A stretch of 20,267 nucleotides of DNA from Pseudomonadota bacterium. GTDB lineage: Bacteria > Pseudomonadota > Alphaproteobacteria > Caulobacterales > Caulobacteraceae. A program made the position numbers and the translations under genes. Shown here piece after piece: positions 12,541 to 20,248 of the stretch. A model generated the notes under the pieces. It was not told where the DNA came from. It searched no databases and was given only the letters and a program-made list of their open reading frames with translations. The stretch spans positions 1 to 20,267 of the forward strand of contig JAEYAO010000055.1 of NCBI GenBank assembly GCA_023456105.1. The letters run 5' to 3'. The stretch's first letter is position 1. Every line of letters begins with the position of its first letter.

Positions 12541-13575
12541 TCAGTAGATCAGCTCGTCGTCGGACCCTTGCCCGGCCAGCATGATGTCGCCGCGCGCGGC
12601 GAGGTCCTTGGCGACCTGCACCATGGCCATCTGGGCGCCGTCGACGTCCTTGAGGCGCACCGGACCCATCGACTCCATGTCCTCGCGCATGATCTTGGAG
12701 GCGCGCTCGCTCATGTTTGAGAAGAACATCTCGCGCAGCGACTCCGAGGCGCCCTTCAGCGCCAGGCCCAGTTGGTCCTTCTCCACCGCGCGCAGCAGCG
12801 TCTGCACGCCGCCGGGATCGAGCTTGGAGAGGTCCTCGAACACGAACATCAGGGCGCGGATGCGCTCGGCCGCGTCGCGGTTGCGCTCTTCCAGCGCGCC
12901 GATGAAGCGGGCCTCGGTCTGGCGGTCGAAGCTGTTGAAGATGTCGGCCATCATCTCATGGCTGTCGCGCTTGGAGGTGCGGGCCAGGTTGGACATGAAT
13001 TCGGTGCGCAGCGTCTGCTCGATCTTGTCCAGGATTTCGCGCTGCACCGGCTCCATGCGCAGCATCCGCTGAACGCATTCCAGCGCGAAGTCCTCCGGCA
13101 GGGCGGTCAGCACCCGCGCGGCGTGGTCGGAGCGCACCTTGGACAGCACCACCGCCACCGTCTGCGGGTATTCGTTCTTCAGATAATTGGCGAGAACGGC
13201 CTCGTTCACATTGCCGAGCTTGTCCCACATGGTGCGGCCGGCGGGACCGCGGATTTCCTCCATCAGACCGGCGACACGGTCCTCGGGCAGGAAGGCGGCC
13301 AGCAGCTTCTGGGTCTGCTCGTAGGAGCCCATCACCGCGCCCGAGCCTGCCAGGCCCGAGACGAACTCGATCATCAGGGCCTCGACGGCCTCGGCGGTCA
13401 CGGTGCCGAGCGTGGCCATGGCCTGGGAGATCTCCTTGACCTCCTCGTCGTCCAGCCGCTCCCACAGCTGGGTGTGGTCCTCGCCGAGCGCCAGCAGGAT
13501 CACGGCCGCCTTTTCCGGGCCGGTCAGCTTGTTGGCGTCCTCGACCGCCGCCTTCTTGGTGACGAGCTTGGCCAT
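12541..13575 (-). CDS. fliG: Flagellar motor switch protein FliG
   Basis: The 344-residue product is a full-length FliG, the torque-generating ring protein that joins the MS ring (FliF) to the C-ring. The N-terminal domain (about 16-110, LTGPEKAAVILLALGED) binds FliF. The middle domain carries the FliM-binding motif as EYPQ (135-138; most species have EHPQ). The C-terminal domain contains the charged torque helix region LREMFFSNMSERAS (about 280-293) and MGPVRLKDVDGAQ. ATG 13575 overlaps the fliF stop (TGATG), with GGAAGG close upstream, so translation is coupled. Coupling FliF and FliG production fits their one-to-one binding in the rotor. Confidence 0.98.
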   Translation of the reverse strand: MAKLVTKKAAVEDANKLTGPEKAAVILLALGEDHTQLWERLDDEEVKEISQAMATLGTVTAEAVEALMIEFVSGLAGSGAVMGSYEQTQKLLAAFLPEDRVAGLMEEIRGPAGRTMWDKLGNVNEAVLANYLKNEYPQTVAVVLSKVRSDHAARVLTALPEDFALECVQRMLRMEPVQREILDKIEQTLRTEFMSNLARTSKRDSHEMMADIFNSFDRQTEARFIGALEERNRDAAERIRALMFVFEDLSKLDPGGVQTLLRAVEKDQLGLALKGASESLREMFFSNMSERASKIMREDMESMGPVRLKDVDGAQMAMVQVAKDLAARGDIMLAGQGSDDELIY

Positions 13576-15215
13576 CAGCCTTCCGCCACCCAGGTGCGCA
13601 GGATGCCGGCGGCGTCATCGGGGTTGGACTGGACGAAGTCGGCGACCTTCTTGACGGAGGAGGCCTTCACCTGACCCTCGATGCGGGCGATGTCGATGCG
13701 CTGCTCCATTTCCGACGCGGGGCCGGTCAGTTGCGCCAGCTGCGGCTGGCCGTCGGGGCCGATCACCGTGGTCTGGAGCTGGGTGACCGGAACGCCGCCG
13801 GCGTTCGCCAAGGCCGGGACGTTGGCGCCGCCCGACGCGGTCTTCAGCAGCGGACGCAGCACAAAGAAGATCAGCAGCAGGCCGGTGACGAACAGCACCA
13901 GCAGCTCCACCGCGCGCATGATGTCGTTCTTGCCGAAGTCGAACATCTTGGAGGCGCCGGCCAGGTCGCCCTCGATGCCGGCGTCGCGGTTGAAGCGGAC
14001 GTTGATCACCTCGATCCTGTCGCCGCGCTGCTCGTCGATGCCGACGGCGGCGGCGACCAGCGACTTGATCTGGGCGATCTCCTCCGGGGTGCGCGCGGCG
14101 TAGGTGGGCTCGCCCTTGCCGTCGGCGGCCGGCGTCCACTTGCCGTCCACGGCCACGGCCACGGCCAGCTTCTTGATCTCGCCCGGCTCGCGCGTGGTCG
14201 TGGTGGTGGTGTTGGAGATTTCGTAGTTGGTGGTCTCGGTGTTCTCCGAGTTGGTGGAGCCGATCGGCGTCTGAGCCGGCGCCTGTCCGCCCGGAATGTT
14301 GTTGGCGGCGGTGACCCCGCCATCGGCCTGGCCGGTCGTATCCTGGGACTGCGAGCCGTTGGCGGAGGTGGAGCGCACCACCTGACCGTCCGGGTCGAAC
14401 TTCTGCTCCTGGGTGGTGGAGCGGCTGTGGTCGATGTCGGCCGTGACCTGGACGCGGGCGGCGTCGACGCCGACGACGCCCTCGACGATGTCCTTGATGC
14501 GGGCCTGCATCTGGGCCTCGGTGTTTCCCTTGGCCTCTTCCGCCGACTTGCCCCCGAAGCCCTGGTCCTCGCTGCCGGCGGCGAGGGTGCGGTTGGTCTC
14601 GTCGGCGACGGTTACGCGGTCCGGCTTCAGGTTCGGCACGGAGGAGGCCACCAGGTTGCGGATCGCCCGCACCTGATCGGCCGACAGGTCGCGCCCGCCC
14701 AGCCCCACCAGCACGGCGGCGGTGGGATCGGCGGCGGCGGTGGAGAACATCTCGCGCCGCGGCATGGTGATGTGCACGCGGGCGGCGGTGATCCCGCGCA
14801 TGGACATGATGGTGCGCGACAGCTCGCCCTGCAGGGCGCGCTGCTCGTTCAGCTGCTGCTGGAACTCGGTCTGGCCCAGCACCGACTGGTTGTCGAAGAT
14901 TTCGTAGCCGACCGAGCCGGAGGTCACGAGACCCTTGCCCGCCAGCATCAGGCGGGCTTCGCCCACCTGGTCGCGGTTGACCATGATGGTGGAGCCGTCG
15001 CCCTTGGACGAATATTTGATGCCGGCCTGATCCAGGGCCGAGGTGATCTCGCCCGCTTCCTTCAAGTCCAGGTTGGAATAGAGCAAGGCGTCCGGCGCCT
15101 GGCCGACGCGCAGCATCACGGCGACCAGCACGGCGGCGACGCCGGCGGCGACGCCCAGCACCGCGGCGAGGCGGCCGATCCCGAACTTCTGCAACGCCGC
15201 CGTGAAGCCGCCCAC
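13575..15215 (-). CDS. fliF: Flagellar MS-ring protein FliF
   Basis: The product is 546 residues, close to the family's usual length. The first membrane helix is at about 15-36. The ring-building YscJ/FliF domains span about 40-260 (DALLYSNLDLKEAGEI and GITAARVHITMPRREMF are typical). A low-complexity Ser/Thr/Gln-rich collar region (about 265-345) includes six threonines in a row at 336-341. The second membrane helix is at about 434-455. The extreme C-terminus (VKKVADFVQSNPDDAA...LRTWV) is the FliG-binding tail. FliF forms the first membrane ring on which the flagellum and its export gate assemble. The start is GTG at 15215, with GAGG 5 bases upstream. It is the first flagellar gene of the operon, preceded by a CtrA-box-like site and a palindrome at 15259-15296. 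Confidence 0.98.
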   Translation of the reverse strand: MGGFTAALQKFGIGRLAAVLGVAAGVAAVLVAVMLRVGQAPDALLYSNLDLKEAGEITSALDQAGIKYSSKGDGSTIMVNRDQVGEARLMLAGKGLVTSGSVGYEIFDNQSVLGQTEFQQQLNEQRALQGELSRTIMSMRGITAARVHITMPRREMFSTAAADPTAAVLVGLGGRDLSADQVRAIRNLVASSVPNLKPDRVTVADETNRTLAAGSEDQGFGGKSAEEAKGNTEAQMQARIKDIVEGVVGVDAARVQVTADIDHSRSTTQEQKFDPDGQVVRSTSANGSQSQDTTGQADGGVTAANNIPGGQAPAQTPIGSTNSENTETTNYEISNTTTTTTREPGEIKKLAVAVAVDGKWTPAADGKGEPTYAARTPEEIAQIKSLVAAAVGIDEQRGDRIEVINVRFNRDAGIEGDLAGASKMFDFGKNDIMRAVELLVLFVTGLLLIFFVLRPLLKTASGGANVPALANAGGVPVTQLQTTVIGPDGQPQLAQLTGPASEMEQRIDIARIEGQVKASSVKKVADFVQSNPDDAAGILRTWVAEG

Positions 15216-15258
15216 GCCACCCTCGAAAAGACTGGCGGGCCGTTCAAGCGCCCCGCTA

Positions 15259-15271
15259 GGCAGAAACTGCC
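15259..15271. promoter_or_regulatory. Palindrome in the fliF leader, possible FlbD (ftr-like) operator
   Basis: GGCAG-AAA-CTGCC is a perfect 5-bp inverted repeat around a 3-base centre. It lies 10 bases downstream of the CtrA-like box, where the -10/start region of the fliF promoter should be. FlbD is known to repress fliF in Caulobacter by binding its promoter, so an operator here would make sense. I cannot confirm that this sequence fits the FlbD site, and a short palindrome may be chance. Confidence 0.35.
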
Positions 15272-15281
15272 GCCCGGGTGG

Positions 15282-15296
15282 TAAATGGCGCGTTAA
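15282..15296 (-). promoter_or_regulatory. CtrA-box-like site upstream of fliF
   Basis: Read on the minus strand the sequence is TTAA, seven bases (CGCGCCA), TTTA, then CC. The CtrA consensus is TTAA-N7-TTAA(C), so one base differs in the second half-site. It lies about 67 bases before the fliF start and overlaps the stop codon of the upstream hydrolase gene. The early flagellar promoter of fliF in Caulobacter is CtrA-dependent, which makes this site plausible by both sequence and position. Confidence 0.6.
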
Positions 15297-16330
15297 GGCT
15301 GTTTACCTTTGTGGCGATCGGCGTCCTGCAGATGCGGCAGGACGGGCTCGGCGCCGGACGGCAGCGGCGCATCGGGTGCGCGCAGGAAAGCCAGAACGTC
15401 GCGATAGACGACCTCGGCCTGAAGGTCGCGGTTCAGCAGGTGCCAGCCGTCCGGATACCAGGCGGTGCGTAGGGTCGCAGAGTTCGGCAGGCGCTCCAGC
15501 GCGCGCTTCATCGGTCCGGGCTTCACGATCTGGTCGTGCGCGCCGTACATCAGGATCGCCGGCGCCCGGATGTCGCCCAGCCGCCGGGACGCCGTCTCCA
15601 TCAGGTCGACAAGGCCGAACACGGCGTCGAGGCGCGTGGCCAGGATGCTGTCGGGATCGCGGCCGTTGCGGATCAGCTCCAGCTCATTGTCGGAGGCGCG
15701 GATGCGCCGGGCGATGAAGTCCGGCACCGTGGCCGCATAGCCGCCGGCCATGCGCGCGGCGACGGAGAGGGCCGTGCTGTTCAGCCAGCCCTGCGACGAC
15801 CAGCCCCAGACGCCGGGCGCCAGCAGCACCACCCGGTCGGCGTCCGGCGGCCGGTCCGAGCCGAAGGCGGCGGTCGCCACCGAGCCGCCCATGCTCTCGC
15901 CGACCACGGCGACGATGGCGTGCGGGTGGGCGGCGCGGGCGAGCGCCACGGCGGTGCGCAGGTCCTCGGTCATCCGGTCCTCGCCCGCCCAGCGTCCGCG
16001 ACCCGGCGCCTGGCCGAAGCCCCGCTGGTCATAGGCCCAGGTCTCGACCCCTTGCTCGGCCCACCACGGACCGGCCAGGCGGAAGGAGGCGTCATGGTCG
16101 TTCATGCCGTGCAGAGCGACGATCACGGCCCACGGCTCGCCCTGCGCCGCCGACCAGCGCAGGAACGGCAGGCGCGCGCCGTCGTCCATGACGAGGAAGC
16201 GGTCCTCCACGGCCGGGCCCGTGAAGCCCGCCGGCGGCGTCAGGGGCGGCTGCACATAGGGCGTGGCGCAGGCCGCGAGGCCCAGACACAGGGCGGCCGC
16301 CGCGACACGTATGAACATCCGCCTGTTCAT
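15293..16330 (-). CDS. Lipoprotein alpha/beta hydrolase (monoacylglycerol lipase/lysophospholipase-like)
   Basis: The product is 345 residues. A lipoprotein signal peptide (MNRRMFIRVAAAALCLGLAAC) ends in lipobox L18-A-A-C21, so the mature protein should be membrane-anchored in the envelope. The rest is an alpha/beta hydrolase of the Hydrolase_4 type. The oxyanion segment is LHGMNDH (73-79), the nucleophile elbow is G144-E-S146-M-G148, the acid is probably D266 (YGAHDQIVKP), and the histidine is H297 (PDGWHLL). This resembles esterases acting on monoacylglycerols or lysophospholipids; the true substrate is unknown. ATG 16330 is chosen over an ORF extension to 16654. The lipoprotein signal begins exactly there, and it overlaps the glycosylase stop by 4 bases (ATGA). 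It ends 77 bases before fliF, with the CtrA-like box beginning inside its stop codon. Confidence 0.9.
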   Translation of the reverse strand: MNRRMFIRVAAAALCLGLAACATPYVQPPLTPPAGFTGPAVEDRFLVMDDGARLPFLRWSAAQGEPWAVIVALHGMNDHDASFRLAGPWWAEQGVETWAYDQRGFGQAPGRGRWAGEDRMTEDLRTAVALARAAHPHAIVAVVGESMGGSVATAAFGSDRPPDADRVVLLAPGVWGWSSQGWLNSTALSVAARMAGGYAATVPDFIARRIRASDNELELIRNGRDPDSILATRLDAVFGLVDLMETASRRLGDIRAPAILMYGAHDQIVKPGPMKRALERLPNSATLRTAWYPDGWHLLNRDLQAEVVYRDVLAFLRAPDAPLPSGAEPVLPHLQDADRHKGKQP

Positions 16331-16923
16331 GCCCGCAGGATGTCCCGAACGCGCCCGCGAAGATAGGGCGCCACCTCGGCCTCGAACCAGGGGTTGCGCC
16401 GGAGCCAGGCGGTGTTGCGCCACGACGGGTGCGGCAGGGGCAGGATGTCGGGACCGTAGTCGCGCCAGGCCCGCACCGTCTCGGTCATGTTCGCCTTGGC
16501 CCGCGGTCCCAGCGCCCAGGCCTGGGCATAGCCGCCGACCAGAAGCGTCAGCTCCATGCGCGGCAGGGCGTCCAGCAGCCGCGGTCGCCACAGCGTGGCG
16601 CAGCGCGGCGGCGGCGGATGATCGCCGCCCTTCGCGGCCGTGCCCGGATAGCAAAAGGCCTGGGCCGCGACCCCGATGCGCGGATCGTCGTAAAAGGTCC
16701 GGTAGTCGACGCCCATCCAGTCGCGCAGACGATCGCCGGACGGGTCGGTGAAGGGCACGCCGCTTTCATGCACCCGCCGCCCCGGCGCCTGGCCGCAGAT
16801 CAAAAGCCGGGTCTGCGGCGACACCATCACCACCGGACGCGGCGTGTGCGGCAGGACGTCCGCGCAGGCGCGGCAGGCGCGGATGTCCGAAAGGACCGCC
16901 TGAAGGTCAGACGAGGTCGGCAT
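16327..16923 (-). CDS. Uracil-DNA glycosylase superfamily protein, 4Fe-4S (family 4-like)
   Basis: This 198-residue protein has the uracil-DNA glycosylase fold signatures: motif A as GQAPG (44-48) and motif B as LPHPSWRN (163-170). Four cysteines, C17, C20, C91 and C108, have the C-x2-C ... C-x16-C arrangement of the iron-sulfur cluster in family 4 and related enzymes. The expected activity is removal of uracil from DNA at the start of base-excision repair. Some relatives in this superfamily have altered motifs and different chemistry (for example UdgX crosslinks to DNA), so exact activity is open. Motif A has Gln where many family 4 enzymes have Glu. ATG 16923 overlaps the DUF3253 gene by 17 bases, and the stop overlaps the hydrolase start. 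The three genes look like one transcript. Confidence 0.88.
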   Translation of the reverse strand: MPTSSDLQAVLSDIRACRACADVLPHTPRPVVMVSPQTRLLICGQAPGRRVHESGVPFTDPSGDRLRDWMGVDYRTFYDDPRIGVAAQAFCYPGTAAKGGDHPPPPRCATLWRPRLLDALPRMELTLLVGGYAQAWALGPRAKANMTETVRAWRDYGPDILPLPHPSWRNTAWLRRNPWFEAEVAPYLRGRVRDILRA

Positions 16924-17215
16924 CGTCCGGGGCGGAAACCGGACGGCGGGCTTGCGCCTCGGCCGTCTCCTGCTCGGTCGGCAGGCGCAGGCGGATCACG
17001 CCCTTGAAGCTTTCGGGATCGACCGCCTTGCCCTTCTTGGTGATCGTCAGCCGGCCCTGCCGCATCAGGCCGAGCGCGACGGTGCGCACCTTGGGCATCA
17101 TTCGCTGCCATTGCTCGGGCTGAAGATCCTTGGCCACCTCGGACGGGCAGATGCTCTTGCCCGGCTCGCGCGTGGACAGTTTTTCAAAGATTGCGGTTTC
17201 GATCGGGTCGCTCAT
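16907..17215 (-). CDS. DUF3253 family protein
   Basis: This 102-residue protein matches DUF3253, a small family of unknown function with a winged-helix-like fold. Recognisable blocks are IETAIFEKLS, SICPSEVAKDL, WQRMMPKVRTVALGLMRQGRLTITKKGK and the closing GVIRLRL. The arrangement of helices followed by a basic beta hairpin suggests nucleic-acid binding. ATG 17215 gives the family's normal length; a longer reading upstream crosses the divergent thioesterase gene and is spurious. It heads a minus-strand unit with the glycosylase and hydrolase genes, overlapping the glycosylase start by 17 bases. Members of this family are often found near DNA-repair or redox genes in alphaproteobacteria, but no function can be assigned from this sequence. 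Confidence 0.88.
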   Translation of the reverse strand: MSDPIETAIFEKLSTREPGKSICPSEVAKDLQPEQWQRMMPKVRTVALGLMRQGRLTITKKGKAVDPESFKGVIRLRLPTEQETAEAQARRPVSAPDDADLV

Positions 17216-17263
17216 TCGGCCTATATGCTGCACCGCGAGAGCAAGAAGAAGGCGCGACGACTC

Positions 17264-17698
17264 ATGGCCCGGAAAATCACCGTTCAGGAAGGCGAGTTCG
17301 CCGGCTGGCAGACCTATGACCTGAAGGACACCTTCGACGTGGTGGTGGGTCCGTTCTATGGCCGTCCCGACCCGGACGGGCGGATGCGCTGCGCCTTTCG
17401 CGCCGAACAGAAGCACATGAACGCCGGCGGGCGGATGCACGGCGGCTGCCTGATGACGTTCGCGGACATCGCCCTGTTCCAGATCGCCTATCAGGAGATG
17501 GAGGGCGCCTCGGGCGTGACGGTGCAGCTGGACTCGACCTTTATCGACGGCGCCTATGTCGGCGAACTGATCGAGGCGACCGGCGAGGTGACCAAGGCCG
17601 GCAAGAGCCTGATCTTCGCGCGTGGCCAGATCACCACGGGCGACCGCATGCTGATGAGCTTTTCCGGCGTGATCCGGAAGTTCACGCCGCGCGGCTAG
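17264..17698 (+). CDS. PaaI-type hotdog-fold acyl-CoA thioesterase
   Basis: The 144-residue protein has a single hotdog domain. The family signature N-x5-HGG is at N53 to G61 (NAGGRMHGG), followed by the catalytic-region D68 in the long helix (TFADIALF). The GVTVQLDSTFIDGA and LIEATGEVTKAGKSLIFARGQI strands are typical of PaaI-type thioesterases, which release free acids from small acyl-CoAs. The specific acyl group is unknown. The ATG at 17264 (MARKITVQ) is preferred; an ATG at 17226 would add 13 mostly basic residues. A GAAGAAGG lies about 11 bases before 17264. The gene is divergent from DUF3253 with a 48-base gap. Its stop codon overlaps the stop of the convergent RNA-ligase-like gene in a shared CTAG. 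Confidence 0.9.
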   Translation: MARKITVQEGEFAGWQTYDLKDTFDVVVGPFYGRPDPDGRMRCAFRAEQKHMNAGGRMHGGCLMTFADIALFQIAYQEMEGASGVTVQLDSTFIDGAYVGELIEATGEVTKAGKSLIFARGQITTGDRMLMSFSGVIRKFTPRG

Positions 17699-18207
17699 GC
17701 GAAGGGCGTGAACGCCAGCCGCTCCCACGGTCCGCCGAGATAGCGCCACAGCAACAGGCCCTCGGCTCCGAACGACCAGGGTGCGAACCCGGCCGCGAGT
17801 TGGTCGTGCAGGGCCGCGGCGTCCTTCGGATCAACCTTGTTCTGGACCGTGACGTGAGCACGGAAGCCTTGCCGGTCCTGCGGCGTCAGGTGTTCGGCGA
17901 AACGGGCGGCGAGCCGGCCGCGCAGCGCGTCCAGAGGCGGGGCGTGCAGCCCGTAGGCCACGCCACGCCCGAGCTTGCGCAGGCCGACGACCTCGACGGA
18001 GAAGCGCGGTTGGTTCTTCGCCTCCGCCTCCAGCGCGTCCATCACCGCCTCCAGCCGGTCGCCGGGCAGGTGGTGGAACAGGGTCAGGTGGGCCGGGATT
18101 TGGTTCAGGCGCGAGGGGAAGTGCGCGCGGCGAAGCGCGTCGAAATGGTCGAAAGCGGCGGGCTCGAACGCCAGGCTCAGGATCAGCGGCGCCGCGCCTC
18201 CGCTCAC
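17695..18207 (-). CDS. 2'-5' RNA ligase / cyclic phosphodiesterase family (LigT-like)
   Basis: The product is 170 residues and belongs to the 2H phosphoesterase superfamily. It has two H-x-T motifs, H40-L-T42 (PAHLTLFHHLP) and H118-V-T120 (RAHVTVQNK), separated as in LigT/ThpR proteins. These enzymes act on 2',3'-cyclic phosphates or 2'-5' linked RNA ends; which reaction is physiological is often unclear. The start is GTG at 18207, overlapping the glutathione S-transferase stop by 4 bases (GTGA), so translation is coupled to that gene. It is the last gene of a three-gene minus-strand unit and ends head-on against the thioesterase gene, with no room for a terminator between them. Confidence 0.88.
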   Translation of the reverse strand: MSGGAAPLILSLAFEPAAFDHFDALRRAHFPSRLNQIPAHLTLFHHLPGDRLEAVMDALEAEAKNQPRFSVEVVGLRKLGRGVAYGLHAPPLDALRGRLAARFAEHLTPQDRQGFRAHVTVQNKVDPKDAAALHDQLAAGFAPWSFGAEGLLLWRYLGGPWERLAFTPFA

Positions 18208-18824
18208 GCGCCGGCTTTCGCCGCCGGCCGGGCGCGGCAGGCCTCGAGCCAGCGGGAAAGGTTCTCGAACTCGGCCGGCGGGCGGTAGCGGACCAGCCGC
18301 GCGAAATCGAGCCCGACCACAGCCACGATGTCGGCGATGGTGAAGCGGTCAGCGGCGATGAAGTCGCGCCCTTCGAGATGCCGGTCCAGCGTCTTCATGA
18401 AGCGCTCGGCCGAGACCCGGTTGTAGTCGGCCACGTGCGGCGACTGCACCGCCTCCAGCGCCGCCAGCGCAGGATGGCTGTGGCGCACGTTCAGCATCAG
18501 CGGATTGGCGAGGTAGAACTCGCAGCGGCGGGTCCACATCTCGATGATGGCCTGCTCGCGCGCGTCGCGGCCGAACAGATTGGGCTCGGGGTGCACAGCC
18601 TCCAGATAGCGGCAGATGGCTATGGACTCCGAGATGCAGGTCCCGTCGTCCAGCTCCAGCGCCGGCAGGTGCGGCACGCCGACCCTGTCACGATAGGCGG
18701 GCTGCCTGTGTTCGCCGGTCAGGATGTCGACCTCGACCAGTTCGACGTCCGCAACGCCCTTCTCCGCCATGACCCAGCGGACGCGGCGGGGATTGGGCGC
18801 GCGGTTGGAAGTGTAGAGCTTCAT
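18204..18824 (-). CDS. Glutathione S-transferase family protein
   Basis: The 206-residue product is a standard-length cytosolic glutathione S-transferase. The N-terminal thioredoxin-like domain (1-78) opens MKLYTSNRAPNPRRV and has the cis-proline segment V50-P51. The glutathione-contacting E66-S67 lies in ISESIAICRYLE. The C-terminal all-helical domain (about 88-200) has the N-capping box region FTIADIVA at 161-168. S6 or a neighbouring residue may be the catalytic hydroxyl. Substrates of such enzymes range from electrophiles to damaged metabolites and cannot be predicted here. ATG 18824 has only a weak GAG upstream. The gene lies 30 bases after the nucleoside transporter gene and overlaps the RNA-ligase-like gene, consistent with one transcript. 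Confidence 0.92.
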   Translation of the reverse strand: MKLYTSNRAPNPRRVRWVMAEKGVADVELVEVDILTGEHRQPAYRDRVGVPHLPALELDDGTCISESIAICRYLEAVHPEPNLFGRDAREQAIIEMWTRRCEFYLANPLMLNVRHSHPALAALEAVQSPHVADYNRVSAERFMKTLDRHLEGRDFIAADRFTIADIVAVVGLDFARLVRYRPPAEFENLSRWLEACRARPAAKAGA

Positions 18825-18854
18825 GGCGGCGGTCTCTCGTGATCCGAGGTGACG

Positions 18855-20129
18855 CTACTGCCCGAACACGGCGGCGGGCAAGGCGCCGACCACCGCGGCG
18901 GTCATCAGGGTGGCCAAGAATCCGGCGAACAGCGCCTTCCACACCAGGCCCAGCACCTCCTCGCGGCGCTCGGGGATCAGCACCGACAGGCCGGTCACGG
19001 TGATGCCGACCGAGCCGATGTTGGCGAAGCCGCAAAGGGCGTAGGTCATCAGCATGCGGGTGCGCTCGTTCATGGCCTCGGCCGGGACCTGGCCCAGGTT
19101 GATGAAGGCCACGAACTCGGTCAGCGTCAGCTTGACCCCCAGCAGCCAGCCGGCGACCCCGGCCTGTGGCGACTCCACCCCGATCAGCCAGGCGACCGGC
19201 GCGAACACGAAGCCCAGGATGCGCTCCACCGTCAGGGCCTCGCCGCCGACCACGAAGCCGCCCAGCATGACATTGACCAGGGCCACGAAGGCCACGAACA
19301 CGATCAGCACCGCCGAGATGTTCAGCACCACCATCAGGCCGTCGGCCGTGCCCTTGACGATGGCGTCGATGGCGCTGTCGTACTTCAACGCCGAGTTATA
19401 GTCGGCCACCGCCCCGCCCATGCCCGGCGTCTCGGGTATGATGATGCGGGCCAAGAGCACCCCCGCCGGCGCCGAGACGATGGAGGCGACCAGCACGTGC
19501 CCGGCCGCGTTCGGCAGCACGGGCGCCAGGATCGAGGCGTAGGCCACCATGGTCGAGCCGGCCACCGTCGCCAGCCCCACCACCATCATCATGAAGATTT
19601 CCGACCGCGTCAGCTTGTCCAGATAGGCGCGGATGACGATGGGGCTCTCGATCATGCCCAGGAAGATGTTGGCGGCGACCGCCAGCGCCGAGGCCCCGCC
19701 CAGGCCCATGGTCTTCTGGAACAGAAAGCCGAACGCCAGCGTCAGCCACTTCAGGATGCGCCAGTGCCACAGGAGCGCCGACAGGGCCGAGATCACCAGG
19801 ATCAGCGGCAGGACGTTGAAGGCGAAGGTGAACAGCGCGCCCTGGTTCTGCACCGGATAGGGCTGGTCGCCGCCGGCCAGATAGCCGAACACGAATTGGG
19901 TCCCCTCCGCCGTCGCCGCCGCCAAGCCGTCCACCGCGCCGGTGACGGCCGCCAGCACGCCCTGCGATCCCGGAATGGCGAACAGAGCCAGGATCAGCGC
20001 CGCCTGCACCCCGATCGCGCCCAGCGCCAGCCGCCAGGGAAACGCCTTGCGGTTCTCCGAGATCGCCCAGCACACGGCGACGATGACGACCAGGCCGAGC
20101 AGGCTCTGGAGGTTCAGGAGGTTGAACAT
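18855..20129 (-). CDS. Concentrative nucleoside transporter (CNT/NupC family)
   Basis: This 424-residue integral membrane protein has about eight to ten hydrophobic helices. Family signatures are NQGALFTFAFNVLPLILVIS (95-114), GMIESPIVIRAYLDKLTRSEIF (158-179), the GLATVAGSTMVAYASI segment (185-200), and the late CGFANIGSVGI. CNT proteins import nucleosides driven by a sodium or proton gradient, and E161-S162 lies in the nucleoside-binding hairpin. ATG 20129 is chosen because MFNLLNLQSLLGLVV is the usual family start, with GAGGGA upstream. The frame stays open to the window edge, but the extra residues are non-hydrophobic and arginine-rich and look like untranslated leader. It is the first gene of a unit with the transferase and RNA-ligase-like genes, and nucleoside uptake has no evident direct link to either. 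Confidence 0.93.
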   Translation of the reverse strand: MFNLLNLQSLLGLVVIVAVCWAISENRKAFPWRLALGAIGVQAALILALFAIPGSQGVLAAVTGAVDGLAAATAEGTQFVFGYLAGGDQPYPVQNQGALFTFAFNVLPLILVISALSALLWHWRILKWLTLAFGFLFQKTMGLGGASALAVAANIFLGMIESPIVIRAYLDKLTRSEIFMMMVVGLATVAGSTMVAYASILAPVLPNAAGHVLVASIVSAPAGVLLARIIIPETPGMGGAVADYNSALKYDSAIDAIVKGTADGLMVVLNISAVLIVFVAFVALVNVMLGGFVVGGEALTVERILGFVFAPVAWLIGVESPQAGVAGWLLGVKLTLTEFVAFINLGQVPAEAMNERTRMLMTYALCGFANIGSVGITVTGLSVLIPERREEVLGLVWKALFAGFLATLMTAAVVGALPAAVFGQ

Positions 20130-20223
20130 GAACGGCAATCCCTCGACCGGCGCTGAGGCGTCGCTTGAAGGGCAATGCAGCCCCCGTGGCAAGGGGTCGC
20201 AGAGACTCCGGCCTCGGCCTCTC

Positions 20224-20248
20224 CTCCTCGTCGCGCAGCGATGGGGAG
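20224..20248. repeat. REP-like palindromic element upstream of the nucleoside transporter
   Basis: CTCCTCGTCGC (20224-20234) pairs with GCGATGGGGAG (20238-20248) across a 3-base loop: 11 pairs, two of them G-T. GTGGCGCGATGCGC follows, a combination I recall as a frequent intergenic repeat in related GC-rich alphaproteobacteria. Only one copy is in the window and it reaches nearly to the edge. The rest of 20130-20267 shows the transporter's Shine-Dalgarno and nothing else I can name. Confidence 0.4.

Noticed and set aside
16331..16654. A TTG-started N-terminal extension of the alpha/beta hydrolase
   Set aside because: The extension overlaps the glycosylase gene in another frame, is Ala/Gly/Arg-rich, and would place the lipoprotein signal peptide inside the protein.
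17226..17263. Upstream ATG for the thioesterase (13 extra residues)
   Set aside because: There is no Shine-Dalgarno and the added residues are lysine/arginine-rich and unlike the family; kept only as an alternative start.
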